Shown here piece by piece: positions 1 through 7,911 of a DNA stretch of 21,913 nt. Numbering within the stretch: position 1 is the stretch's first letter; every line of letters starts with the position of its first letter. The DNA comes from Thiotrichaceae bacterium. Its GTDB lineage: Bacteria; Pseudomonadota; Gammaproteobacteria; Thiotrichales; Thiotrichaceae. The notes beneath the pieces are model-generated. The model did no database searches. It worked only from the letters and a program-made list of their open reading frames with translations, and was not told the DNA's origin. The stretch covers positions 1 to 21,913 of the forward strand of contig JANTHA010000004.1 in the NCBI GenBank assembly GCA_024762625.1, in the 5' to 3' direction. Both the position numbers and the translations under genes were made by a program.

Positions 1-1
1 C

Positions 2-1804
2 ATGAATGAAAAAATAATAAGCGGATTTCTCCTGTTATTGATTTTAGCGGCTGTCGGCGCTTTTTTTATTACGCCTGATTTTTTTGTCTCTGCAAACAGT
101 TTATCGAATGAAAAAAAAGTTCTTTCCGATAGCGCCCTGAATAAGGCTGAATCGCCGACAAGCAAGCAAGCTTCATTTTCTCGGGCGACGCTGGTTTCGG
201 GCTTTGAGTGGAGTTTGCCTGCTTCGACAACGACGGAGCCATACTCAGGGTTTGTCGATGAAGGTTATGCAAAATTACCGACCGGGCTGGTGCGCAACAG
301 ATTTGTGATGTTGCGCTGGGATAATTTGAATCCGAGTCAGGGGCAGTTTGATTTCTCATCGCTGGATAATGCGCTGAAGGAAGCGGGCGACAAGAATCTG
401 GTAATCCGTCTTGAGGTTAATTCAGCGTGCGAAGCGCCTGCCTGGGCCTTGAAGAAACTGCGTAGCAGCCGCAAGAAATCGCTGATTTTCTGGGACAAAC
501 AATACCATGAGTTGCTGTCTCCCCTGATCAGGCATTTAGCAAAAAGATACGCGGCTAATCCACGCATTGCGGGCGTGCAGCTGGGAATTGGCGATGGTGA
601 ATATAAAGGCTCCTGTTCTGAATTTTCCAACAAGGATGGCTGGGGCGAGTTCTGGATGTCGCCGGATGAGCTTGAGGAAGCCGAAGACCGTTTTGGCCTG
701 ACTCCCAATATTTTGTATAAAACAACGAGACAGCTGATCGATTTGTATGCGGATGCGTTTGGGCCATACCGGGGGAAACTGGCGTTTACCAATAGCGATC
801 CATATTTTTCCTGGGGAGAGCGCTCTCCTAAATATGATCGTTTTATGCCGAAAATAGCGGCTTATGCGCTGGCCAGGGGACTTGGCAATCGGGATGGTGA
901 AGTCAAAGTCTGGATGCGTTACCTGTATCCTTCCTATGGCGTGTCATTCAGGCAATATCCGGATCATCGCTGTAGCCTTAAAATGGATGAGCAGTTTGCA
1001 AAAAAAATTAATGGTCGTTACTGGGGTACTGAAAACGAGTTTTATGGCCTTGAAGACTATATTCTGGATTATGGTGGGCCGCGAAGCAATCAGCCTTATC
1101 GTTTTATGATCAGTTCGCTTCGCGCCTTGCAAATGCGTCGAAATTTCATGATGATTCATGCGCCAGGCATGAAAAACCTGACTCATCCTGTTTTTAAAAC
1201 ACAGGATTTCATGGAATACCTGACAAAGACGATGGGCAAACAGATAGAAAATACGCCGGACGCCTTTGTGTTGCTGGGCGAGCGTTATATTCGCGCCGAT
1301 CGTGTAAAGGGGTATTCACGATCTGGTGAAGCTTGCATCAAGGATAACAAATTGACTGTCAGGTCGTTTGGCCGCTGGTTATCTGAAAACAAGCAGACAG
1401 AACCCGGCGCGCCCGCCATGCGGGTTACAATGCCGAAGAGTGAGAAAAACTGGGCGCAGGGCGCTTACCTGCCTGAAGGAATAGATTATGAATACCTGGC
1501 GCGTTCTGCTACGAAACTATCGTTTGATTTGAGCCAGGAGCTGCTTGGGAAGCGTTGTCAACCAACATGTGACGCCATTATTAAGGCGACTTTCAAGGAT
1601 GCTGAAGCGACTACCCTGTCGCTAAACGTAGCAGAAGGTCAATCCATACCGTTAAAGACGCACGGAGATGGAAAGATTAAAACTGCAGGATTTCGCATAA
1701 CATCCGGTTTTAGTAAAAATAAACAAGGCGCTGGATTTTCATTGAGCACAGCAGGAAAACCATTACCGTTTATTATGATCAGGGTGATTTTCCTGCAAAA
1801 ATGA
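2..1804 (+). CDS. Exported glycoside-hydrolase-like TIM-barrel protein (possible 3' frameshift)
   Basis: The 600-residue product begins with a hydrophobic segment (about residues 6-24) that fits a signal peptide or membrane anchor. A TIM-barrel, clan-A glycoside-hydrolase-like region follows. The stretch around residues 105-140 (RWDNLNPSQGQFDF, then LVIRLEV) resembles the second and third barrel strands of GH42/GH35-like proteins. GVQLGIGDGEYKG (about 191-203) sits where an acid/base Glu (E200) would be expected. Which residue is the nucleophile is not clear. The gene lies just before a BY-kinase, so a role in exopolysaccharide trimming or synthesis is likely but inferred. The last 16 residues look unlike protein core, and the -1 frame continues for about 43 plausible residues to 1887 (see separate entry). 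The start is at the window edge, so no ribosome site can be judged; the signal peptide supports it. Confidence 0.7.
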   Translation: MNEKIISGFLLLLILAAVGAFFITPDFFVSANSLSNEKKVLSDSALNKAESPTSKQASFSRATLVSGFEWSLPASTTTEPYSGFVDEGYAKLPTGLVRNRFVMLRWDNLNPSQGQFDFSSLDNALKEAGDKNLVIRLEVNSACEAPAWALKKLRSSRKKSLIFWDKQYHELLSPLIRHLAKRYAANPRIAGVQLGIGDGEYKGSCSEFSNKDGWGEFWMSPDELEEAEDRFGLTPNILYKTTRQLIDLYADAFGPYRGKLAFTNSDPYFSWGERSPKYDRFMPKIAAYALARGLGNRDGEVKVWMRYLYPSYGVSFRQYPDHRCSLKMDEQFAKKINGRYWGTENEFYGLEDYILDYGGPRSNQPYRFMISSLRALQMRRNFMMIHAPGMKNLTHPVFKTQDFMEYLTKTMGKQIENTPDAFVLLGERYIRADRVKGYSRSGEACIKDNKLTVRSFGRWLSENKQTEPGAPAMRVTMPKSEKNWAQGAYLPEGIDYEYLARSATKLSFDLSQELLGKRCQPTCDAIIKATFKDAEATTLSLNVAEGQSIPLKTHGDGKIKTAGFRITSGFSKNKQGAGFSLSTAGKPLPFIMIRVIFLQK

Positions 1805-1887
1805 CCTTTCATCCAGTCATCGCATACGAACGCCTCCTTTTATCATATAATCAGGTGCGTACGACTGTTTACCTTTGCCCTATTTAA
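1756..1887 (+). other. Out-of-frame continuation of the first gene (candidate frameshift tail)
   Basis: From the AAAA run at 1756-1759, the reading frame one base back runs open to a TAA at 1885-1887. It encodes KTITVYYDQGDFPAK followed by MTFHPVIAYERL, which looks like a natural beta-strand-rich C-terminus. The annotated frame instead ends in PLPFIMIRVIFLQK. One extra A in the run would join the frames smoothly (A-G-K-T-I-T-V) and give a 628-residue protein. This may be a real mutation, a consensus error in a homopolymer, or chance. Confidence 0.45.
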
Positions 1888-1895
1888 TCAAAGTC

Positions 1896-1924
1896 TTGAC
1901 AATATAGACCTGATTTCAATGTAG
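1896..1924 (+). promoter_or_regulatory. Possible promoter for the BY-kinase gene
   Basis: A perfect TTGACA lies at 1896-1901. About 17 bases on there is only a weak -10 candidate (ATGTAG, 1919-1924). The remaining leader up to the ATG at 2014 is very A/T rich. Because the -10 is poor, this is a suggestion only. Confidence 0.3.
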
Positions 1925-2013
1925 CAAGGTAATCAGTAGTGATGATGCCATGGATGCGGCTTTAACTACGATTATAAAAATAAAACTTAAAAAATAAAAT
2001 TTGGGAAAGAATC

Positions 2014-4245
2014 ATGCCAGTACCAGTTATTCTAAATAACAATAAGCAAAACCCTATGGGAGCGCAAATCACGCCTTCAGTCGTGGTGCCGACAATGCCA
2101 GAGTCACCCGGCGGTAATCATCGCGAATTATCATTACATGATATTATGGCTATTCTGTTGCGCCGTAAAAAAACGATTTTATTCACCATACTGCTGACAA
2201 CACTGGCCATGCTCGCCTACACGCTCATTACGCCGCCGAGCTATCGCGCTAATGGCACGATAGAAATAGAACGTAAAAACAAGGATATTATTTTTGGTTC
2301 CAAGGACGAAGGCGCTTATGATTTTCAGAATGATCCTTTTTTCCGCACCCGTTATGAAATGCTAAAAAGTCGGCAACTCGCGCAAACCGTGATTGATCAA
2401 CTGGATTTGCAGAAAACCCTGGCGCCGAATAAGAGTAAATTTTCCTTGTCTGCTTTGCTTGAGAAAATTGGTTTGAAGTCATCAGAGGCATCTAACAAAC
2501 CGGTCTCTTATCTTGATGAATTTTCCAAGAAGTTGTTGATTCAACCGATTGAAAAAACGCATCTTGTGGAAGTTTATTATGAGGCTAAATCACCTGAACT
2601 TGCGAAACAGGTGGTTTCTGCACTGATAGAAAATTTTATTAAATTACAGATCATGACAAAAAGCGAAACGGGCGAATATGCTAAAAACTTTTTGTCGGAA
2701 CAGTTGAAAGAAGCCCGTGAGCGCCTCACCAAGGCGGAAGAAGCGCTGGTTAAATATTCCAATGAAAAAGGAATTCTGGGTATTGATTCCGGGCAGACCC
2801 TCCATGTGAAAAAGCTGGAGAACCTGAATGCTGCGCTCGTTAATGCAGAAATCAAACGCACCCAGGCGGAAAGCCTTTACCGGCAAATGAAATCCACCGG
2901 TAGCGTATCGACCGTATTATCCAACCCGGTAATCGTCAATCTCAAAGCGCAACTGGTAAAACTCGAAGGCGATTATCAGGAAATGTTGAAAACATTCAAA
3001 CCCAATTATCCGGATATGGTGCGCTTAAAACAGCAAATCAATACCCTGCGCGCCAAGTTACAGGCGGAAAAGGCCAATATTGAACGTTCCATGAAAGCCG
3101 ATTATCTAGCCGCTAAAAAACAGGAAAACTCGCTGCGTTCCGAACTGAATCAGTTCAACAGTAAACTACATAATTTGCAGGATAACAGTATTGATTACAA
3201 TACCTTGAAGCGTGAAGTCGACGCCAGTGGTCAAATCTATAACAGTCTGTTGAAACGTCTGGAAGAAGTCAATGTTTCCTCGGCGGCGAATACCAGCAAT
3301 ATCCGCATCGTTGACCCTGTGGTTACGCCAATAAAGAAGTATCGCCCCAAGCCCAAAATAAACCTATTGCTTGGACTGTTATCAGGCTTGATTTTTGGTA
3401 TTGGACTGGCGTTTTTGCGCGAGGCGCTGGACAAGACGGTTAAGTCTGCGGATGATTTGCAGCGCATCACTGGCTTGCCTGTATTGGCCATGATTCCTCA
3501 TGCAAGAAAATTAATGGCAAAACGATTGCCTCAGATTGTTTGTAAGATGCCCCGTTCGCCGATCGCCGAGGCCTACCGGATTTTATCCGCCAATATCCGT
3601 TTCATGGTGGGTAAAGAGAATGAAAGGGTGTTGCTGATCAGTAGTGTGGAGCCTGACCAGGGTAAAACAACAACGGCTTCAAATATCGCTTGTTCTCTTG
3701 CTCAAATGGGCCATAAGGTGTTATTGATTGATGCTGACTTACGCAAGCCCTCGCTACACAAAAAACTGGGTCTTCCCAATGAAACTGGTTTGAGTAATTT
3801 TCTTGCGGGCGAGGATGATCTTGTTGGCATTACCAAATCCGTAAAAAGTGTGGAGGGATTATACGCAATTCCTTCAGGAAACCGGGATGCCGATCCAATC
3901 AGCTTGTTAAGCAGCGAACGCATGGCATATCTGACGACACAAGCCGCGACCCGTTTTGATTATGTGATTGTAGATGCGCCACCTGTAAAGGGCTTCGCTG
4001 ATACCTTGATCCTGTCTTCACTGGCGTCATCCACCTTGCTGGTTGCAAGGGAAGGCAATATGGATTCGCGCACGATTACACAGGTATTGGAACAGTTGTC
4101 CCGTGTAAAAAATAACGTCATTGGTTTTCTGATGGTGAACGCCAAAGGCTCATCTAATGACAATAAGTTTTATGCGAGCTATTATGGACAGGCTAAAAAA
4201 GGCTTATTGTCTGCCCGCTCTAATCTGGCGCAACTGACAAATTAG
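2014..4245 (+). CDS. Wzc/ExoP-type polysaccharide co-polymerase with tyrosine autokinase domain
   Basis: The 743-residue protein is an inner-membrane regulator of exopolysaccharide or capsule chain length and export. An N-terminal Wzz domain (about 38-130) contains a first membrane helix (55-73). A long coiled coil (about 220-415) and a second helix (449-467) follow. The cytoplasmic BY-kinase domain (about 490-720) has a Walker A-like loop at 546-554 with K551, an A' motif LLIDADLRKP (570-579) and a Walker B VIVDAPP (651-657). The P-loop reads PDQGKT where PGEGKS/T is usual, so an Asp replaces a normally conserved Gly. The C-terminal tyrosine cluster is short (Y720, Y723, Y724). No wza- or wzb-like gene is visible nearby. 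A purine-rich GGGAAAG lies before the ATG. The family call is secure; the specific polymer is unknown. Confidence 0.93.
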   Translation: MPVPVILNNNKQNPMGAQITPSVVVPTMPESPGGNHRELSLHDIMAILLRRKKTILFTILLTTLAMLAYTLITPPSYRANGTIEIERKNKDIIFGSKDEGAYDFQNDPFFRTRYEMLKSRQLAQTVIDQLDLQKTLAPNKSKFSLSALLEKIGLKSSEASNKPVSYLDEFSKKLLIQPIEKTHLVEVYYEAKSPELAKQVVSALIENFIKLQIMTKSETGEYAKNFLSEQLKEARERLTKAEEALVKYSNEKGILGIDSGQTLHVKKLENLNAALVNAEIKRTQAESLYRQMKSTGSVSTVLSNPVIVNLKAQLVKLEGDYQEMLKTFKPNYPDMVRLKQQINTLRAKLQAEKANIERSMKADYLAAKKQENSLRSELNQFNSKLHNLQDNSIDYNTLKREVDASGQIYNSLLKRLEEVNVSSAANTSNIRIVDPVVTPIKKYRPKPKINLLLGLLSGLIFGIGLAFLREALDKTVKSADDLQRITGLPVLAMIPHARKLMAKRLPQIVCKMPRSPIAEAYRILSANIRFMVGKENERVLLISSVEPDQGKTTTASNIACSLAQMGHKVLLIDADLRKPSLHKKLGLPNETGLSNFLAGEDDLVGITKSVKSVEGLYAIPSGNRDADPISLLSSERMAYLTTQAATRFDYVIVDAPPVKGFADTLILSSLASSTLLVAREGNMDSRTITQVLEQLSRVKNNVIGFLMVNAKGSSNDNKFYASYYGQAKKGLLSARSNLAQLTN

Positions 4246-4340
4246 ATAGCTGTTGTCCAGAAGAGTCGCAAGACTGTTTTGCTGATTATTGAATAGCAAG
4301 TCCTGGTTACAAAAGCAGAATGCGCATTGCTAAAAATGAA

Positions 4341-4353
4341 TCTGCTTCGCAGA
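4341..4353 (-). terminator. Weak hairpin downstream of the DUF1015 gene
   Basis: A 5-bp stem (TCTGC/GCAGA) with a TTC loop is followed, on the minus strand, by a T-rich stretch (complement of the A run at 4332-4336). It sits just past the minus-strand stop at 4365. The stem is short and the T tract is not immediately adjacent, so it is at best a weak terminator. Confidence 0.3.
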
Positions 4354-4364
4354 AAATATCCCGC

Positions 4365-5741
4365 TTATTTGATTTTGCGCGTTTCCAGGTAAAAGCGTTT
4401 TTCATCGGCCTCGCCCATGGAAAAGGTTTTTCTCGGTAATGCGCCGTCAAAGATGATGGTTTTAAACAGACTGTGCTTATCAATGGGTGGGAAGAAAAAG
4501 CCCATATTTCCGGTTTCCTGGCCAAGTTCCTTAACCACGTCATCGCCGTGAATGAAATCGACCTTGCCTCCTGTTTTTTCCAGATAGTCAGTCAAAAATG
4601 ATTCGAGTGTGGCCAGTTCCAGCGTGAAAGGCGGCTTTTCAATCTGGATGTAGCCATAGCCATTTTCATCCACAAAAGGAATGATATGGTTTTGTTGGCC
4701 TTGCTCTGCGGCGCTCTTATCAGCCGCAGCGCTTTTATTGGCCGCGGCGCTTTGTTGCTTCATTTGCTGTTCGTTTTCAAAACGGTGGATGCTGCAATTA
4801 TTGCCAAAATGAGTCTGTAAACTTTCCAGAAGCTGTGCCGGTTCTACGTCGAAGACAACGCGATGGATCGGTTCAAACTGCAGGCCTTGATCATGGATAT
4901 TCACCAGCTCGACCAAGGCAAAACGCGCCGGATTGTTCATTTCGTCGTCGGGATTGGCGGCGTCCTGCTTGATTTTTTCCCAGATCGCCTTGGCGGTCGC
5001 CAGAGAGTGGTTGCCATCGCCCATGGCGTAGAGTAGTACAGCATCCGTATCGCTGGTTTGGTATTTTTCTGCAAACAGCGCTGGGTCGGCCAGTTTTTGC
5101 AACGAGGCGACAACCTGGTCAATTTGTTGCGGCGAATCAATCGCATAGCCTTTGAGATGGCCGCTATCCATCATTAACTCAAAATCGTAAATTTTCTCCG
5201 GTTTTTGATCAAACAGCGGTTCGATCACGGTGCGCTCCGGATCGTCAATCAATACCATAATATGCGGCGCTTCAATCGCGGCGTCCTGACGCACCTTGAT
5301 GCGAGGCGGCAAGCGATCCACAATGGTGCCTTCGGTGGCGCGTATCAGTGTTTGCGCTCCCTTGTTGAAATCATACTGTTCCAGGTCGATGGCGACCACC
5401 AGCCCTTTGCGTGAATCCACATGTGACGTCTTGCGATCAACCAGTATGAATCCTTTGCGCGCCATGGGTTGAATTACGCCGTTTTCCAGATAGTCCTGCA
5501 TTGCAGCGTTGATCTGTTTGATGCGCGTATCGCTATCATTATCTTCCAGATAAACTTCGGGGAATATCAATCTGAGCGTGGAAGGCGCTGCTCCGACGAA
5601 CTGTTCGACTTGTTCCCAGTATTGCGGCTGTGAAGTATACTGGTCGCAGGCGACAACGGACCACTTTTTCAGGTCTACTTCCTTGTTGGGCAATAATATT
5701 TCTGGAACCTGCAATGCAATATTGGTATAAATGTCGTTCAT
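4365..5741 (-). CDS. DUF1015 family protein with low-complexity insert
   Basis: The 458-residue protein matches the DUF1015 family, which is widespread in bacteria and has no settled function. Family-like stretches are the N-terminal VVACDQYTSQPQYWEQVE, the RKTSHVDSRKGLVVAIDLEQYDF region, the TEGTIVDRLPPR motif and the central AMGDGNHSLATAKA block. The last has a GDGNHS motif that looks like a conserved active-site or ligand loop. The ATG at 5739-5741 was chosen over an upstream one because GGAG sits 6 bases before it and homology begins there. A lower-complexity stretch of three SAAA(N/D)K-like hexapeptides interrupts the C-terminal third. The gene is divergent from the Rossmann-fold gene across 52 bases. 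Confidence 0.88.
   Translation of the reverse strand: MNDIYTNIALQVPEILLPNKEVDLKKWSVVACDQYTSQPQYWEQVEQFVGAAPSTLRLIFPEVYLEDNDSDTRIKQINAAMQDYLENGVIQPMARKGFILVDRKTSHVDSRKGLVVAIDLEQYDFNKGAQTLIRATEGTIVDRLPPRIKVRQDAAIEAPHIMVLIDDPERTVIEPLFDQKPEKIYDFELMMDSGHLKGYAIDSPQQIDQVVASLQKLADPALFAEKYQTSDTDAVLLYAMGDGNHSLATAKAIWEKIKQDAANPDDEMNNPARFALVELVNIHDQGLQFEPIHRVVFDVEPAQLLESLQTHFGNNCSIHRFENEQQMKQQSAAANKSAAADKSAAEQGQQNHIIPFVDENGYGYIQIEKPPFTLELATLESFLTDYLEKTGGKVDFIHGDDVVKELGQETGNMGFFFPPIDKHSLFKTIIFDGALPRKTFSMGEADEKRFYLETRKIK
4694..4764 (-). repeat. Imperfect 18-base tandem repeat inside the DUF1015 gene
   Basis: Three imperfect copies of an 18-base unit encode SAAANK, SAAADK and SAAEQG, flanked by glutamine-rich sequence. 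The units keep the reading frame, so copy-number change would alter linker length without breaking the protein. Confidence 0.7.
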
Positions 5742-5774
5742 TTTATCTCCGCCGGATCTGGGTAACAGGGCGGT

Positions 5775-5780
5775 ATTATA
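5775..5780 (-). promoter_or_regulatory. -10 box for the DUF1015 gene
   Basis: On the minus strand this reads TATAAT, a perfect -10. Only a poor -35 (TTCATT-like, around 5797-5802) lies 16 bases upstream. The predicted start near 5768 would leave a leader of about 26 bases containing the GGAG ribosome site. The promoter overlaps the start codon of the divergent gene. Confidence 0.5.
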
Positions 5781-5793
5781 CGGTGTTTTTGTT

Positions 5794-6600
5794 ATGAATG
5801 AAGTGTTAAAACATCCCATTGTCGTCATAGGGATTGGTGAAATCGGCTCCGTTTTTGCGCGCGGTTTTCTGCGCATGGGGCGCCCGGTCTATCCGGTAAC
5901 GCGGGATATGGATATGTCTGAAGTAGCCGAGGCCGTCCCGGAGCCAGGAGCGGTTTTACTTGCGGTCGGAGAGAATGAGCTTCATCCGATGTTGCAACGT
6001 TTGCAAACAATGCCGGACAGCTGGAAAGCCGGGTTGATCCTGATCCAGAATGAGTTACTGCCGCGAGACTGGCTGGAATATGGTTTAAACCCGACTGTAG
6101 CGTCTATCTGGTTTGAGAAGAAAAAAGGCCAGGATGTCAAGGTCGTGGTTGCGTCGCCAGTGCATGGCGCACACTCCGCCCTGGTCTCCACATCGCTGGC
6201 GACGCTCGATATCCCTTGTGAGATTATTGACGATCCAGAGAAGATGACGTTTGAACTGGTGCGCAAAAACTATTATATACTGACCACCAATATCGCTGGT
6301 TTGAAAGTCGCGAAAATGTCCGGCAACAGTCATTGTACAGTGAGCGAATTGTGGCGCGACTATCGTGATGTGGCGCAATCCGTAATTGATGATGTGCATG
6401 CGATCCAGGAATTTCTGGTCGGCGCGAAGCTGGATAAACAGGCCTTGACCGACGCCATGCTGATCGCTTTTGACGGCGACCCGGATCATGGCTGCATGGG
6501 GCGTAGCGCGCCTGCACGGCTGCAACGCGCCTTACAGATCGCGCAACAGGCAAATATTGAAACGCCGACTTTGAGACAGATTGCCGCGGAAGTGTTGTAA
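5794..6600 (+). CDS. Rossmann-fold NAD(P)-binding protein, ketopantoate-reductase-like
   Basis: The product is 268 residues. The N-terminus IVVIGIGEIGSVFARGFLRMG is a GxGxxG dinucleotide-binding loop after a hydrophobic first strand. The following pattern (AVLLAVGENELHPML, then GLILIQNELLP) resembles the ketopantoate reductase (ApbA/PanE) type of fold. No catalytic assignment can be made, and it is not a convincing PanE. The ATG at 5794 was chosen because the Rossmann strand begins 8 residues later; an upstream ATG at 5731 would overlap the divergent DUF1015 start. No clear Shine-Dalgarno sequence precedes it. The closeness of the two divergent genes suggests shared control, but no functional link is known to me. 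Confidence 0.72.
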   Translation: MNEVLKHPIVVIGIGEIGSVFARGFLRMGRPVYPVTRDMDMSEVAEAVPEPGAVLLAVGENELHPMLQRLQTMPDSWKAGLILIQNELLPRDWLEYGLNPTVASIWFEKKKGQDVKVVVASPVHGAHSALVSTSLATLDIPCEIIDDPEKMTFELVRKNYYILTTNIAGLKVAKMSGNSHCTVSELWRDYRDVAQSVIDDVHAIQEFLVGAKLDKQALTDAMLIAFDGDPDHGCMGRSAPARLQRALQIAQQANIETPTLRQIAAEVL

Positions 6601-6679
6601 TCCAGCATCAACGGTTTTTGATTGAGTGGCGACGCCTGATCGCCTAAGATGACGGCTTCAAGTTTAGCGGGACAACAAC

Positions 6680-7258
6680 ATGAACATCAGGGAAATCAAA
6701 CCAGACAGTTTCATATTCGAGAAAAAAGACGCCTTGCCCGGTTTTATCTGTGATGACATTGTGACGCGTTTTGAGCAAAACGATGCTGATCAATATGCGG
6801 GGCGCGTGGGCTCGTCCATGAATGCCAATACTGCTCTGAAAAAGACGACGGACCTGATCGCTAGCGGCAAGGAGCACTGGAAAGACGTGGATAATAACCT
6901 GTTTCGCTCACTGGCGCTTGCACTCAAGGAATTCAAACAAATACATCCTTATTTTGCGGATATGAGTCGTTTCAAGGACATGGGCTACAACCTGCAACGC
7001 TACCGTGAAGGCGAATACTATCACTGGCATGTTGATGCCGACAACCTGGCGCTGGCGCCGCGTCAACTGGTGGCGTTGTGGTATTTAAACGATGTAGAAG
7101 AGGGCGGTGCAACCGATTTTGTGTTTCAGAACGCCAGCGTTACACCGGAAAAAGGAAAACTGATGCTGTTCCCGCCTTTCTGGACGCATGAACACCGCGC
7201 CGCTGAAGTCAAAAAAGGCGTCAAATATATCGCAACGACCTGGATTACGTTCCGTTAA
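6680..7258 (+). CDS. 2-oxoglutarate/Fe(II)-dependent oxygenase, prolyl-4-hydroxylase-like
   Basis: The 192-residue protein carries the complete 2OG-Fe(II) oxygenase signature in its C-terminal half. Iron ligands H117 and D119 lie in HWHVDAD, and the distal ligand is H172 in THEHRA. K182 lies ten residues later and would bind the 2-oxoglutarate carboxylate, the spacing seen in prolyl-4-hydroxylases. The jelly-roll strand ALWYLNDVEEGGATDF also matches that family. The substrate is unknown; bacterial members can act on protein prolines or small molecules. It is preceded by an 79-base gap with no clear promoter and ends 53 bases before a convergent small gene. Confidence 0.85.
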   Translation: MNIREIKPDSFIFEKKDALPGFICDDIVTRFEQNDADQYAGRVGSSMNANTALKKTTDLIASGKEHWKDVDNNLFRSLALALKEFKQIHPYFADMSRFKDMGYNLQRYREGEYYHWHVDADNLALAPRQLVALWYLNDVEEGGATDFVFQNASVTPEKGKLMLFPPFWTHEHRAAEVKKGVKYIATTWITFR

Positions 7259-7311
7259 AAAATGTTTTTTGTTAGTTAATAAGACATCAATAAGGCGTTA
7301 GTTGATATAGC

Positions 7312-7635
7312 TTAGCGTGTTTCAAGATCATACAGCGTCATGTCGCCTTCAAGATTCAGGTGCATGGCGTATGCATTGGGAACACGAGACAGGATATAAG
7401 CGGCCATCAGGGTGCCGGTTTCCCTATTGTCTGTTTCCAGTGCGGTTAATATGCGGTCTGCGACAATCTGACAACGCTGAATGGTGTCTGGATTTTCTAC
7501 CCAGGTGCGGCTCATCTGGTAGCCCTGATCCATATCCTTGTCAATCATGTCGAAATAATCTTTGGCTTCTTCGAGTATTTCATCAGGCACATGTATATCC
7601 TGCTCATGTTCATCAACAAAAATTTTCAGTATCAT
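7312..7635 (-). CDS. Small conserved-looking protein of unknown function
   Basis: The 107-residue acidic protein does not match a family I recognise. It starts MILKIFVDEHEQDIHVPDEILEEAKDYF, then has a helical-looking middle (IQRCQIVADRILTALETDNRETGTLMAAYILSRVPNAYAMHLN). No membrane segment or signal peptide is visible. The start at 7633-7635 is supported by AGGAG 8 bases upstream; an earlier in-frame ATG at 7668 lacks such a site. It sits alone between two 2OG oxygenase genes, convergent with the first and divergent from the second. Any link to them is only positional. Confidence 0.7.
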   Translation of the reverse strand: MILKIFVDEHEQDIHVPDEILEEAKDYFDMIDKDMDQGYQMSRTWVENPDTIQRCQIVADRILTALETDNRETGTLMAAYILSRVPNAYAMHLNLEGDMTLYDLETR

Positions 7636-7708
7636 TGCTTGTAACTCCTGTTGCCGTAGCGTGTTCACGTCATTGTAGCTTTTTAGCTGTAGCGCTGATT
7701 TGATGCAA

Positions 7709-7720
7709 GGCTGATCAGCC
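7709..7720. promoter_or_regulatory. Perfect 12-base palindrome upstream of piuC
   Basis: GGCTGATCAGCC is a perfect palindrome in the 276-base gap between two divergent genes. The 10-mer CAAGGCTGAT, which covers its left half, recurs at 7760-7769. It could be a repressor site. It does not match the Fur consensus expected for an iron-regulated piuC. Confidence 0.35.
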
Positions 7721-7911
7721 GCTGTGATGCTATCAAGAATAGTTGAGAGTACTAGAAATCAAGGCTGATAAAAACCATTAAAAATTCAGGATTTGATATA
7801 AATGCTTGATTGATGGCTGTAGTTCTAATAGCGTGTACCACGATTTTTGACAAACCAGACAATAACCCGCAATCAATAACAGAAAGTAAATAACAGAGAG
7901 GACGCCCTGAC

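Noticed and set aside
4318..4335. AATGCGCATT palindrome near the end of the BY-kinase gene as a terminator
   Set aside because: It has no loop and no following T tract; it is more likely chance.
4742..4747. CCGCGG sites (also at 6584-6589) as possible targets of the GIY-YIG enzyme
   Set aside because: CCGCGG is the Eco29kI site, but nothing in this sequence shows the same specificity here.
6085..6525. A long minus-strand ORF (146 codons) opposite the Rossmann-fold gene
   Set aside because: It lies wholly inside a gene with a clear dinucleotide-binding motif, and its translation shows no domain-like pattern.
6623..6651. GGCGA/TCGCC hairpin after the Rossmann-fold gene as a terminator
   Set aside because: Only a 5-bp stem with a 7-base loop and no T run follows.
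7317..7703. A 128-codon plus-strand ORF opposite the small 107-residue gene
   Set aside because: Its translation is rich in Cys, Arg and Ser with no ordered pattern, while the minus-strand gene has a well-spaced AGGAG ribosome site.
7746..7911. Fur box before piuC
   Set aside because: Several GATAA-like and AATCA-like strings occur, but none gives a convincing 19-base Fur palindrome.
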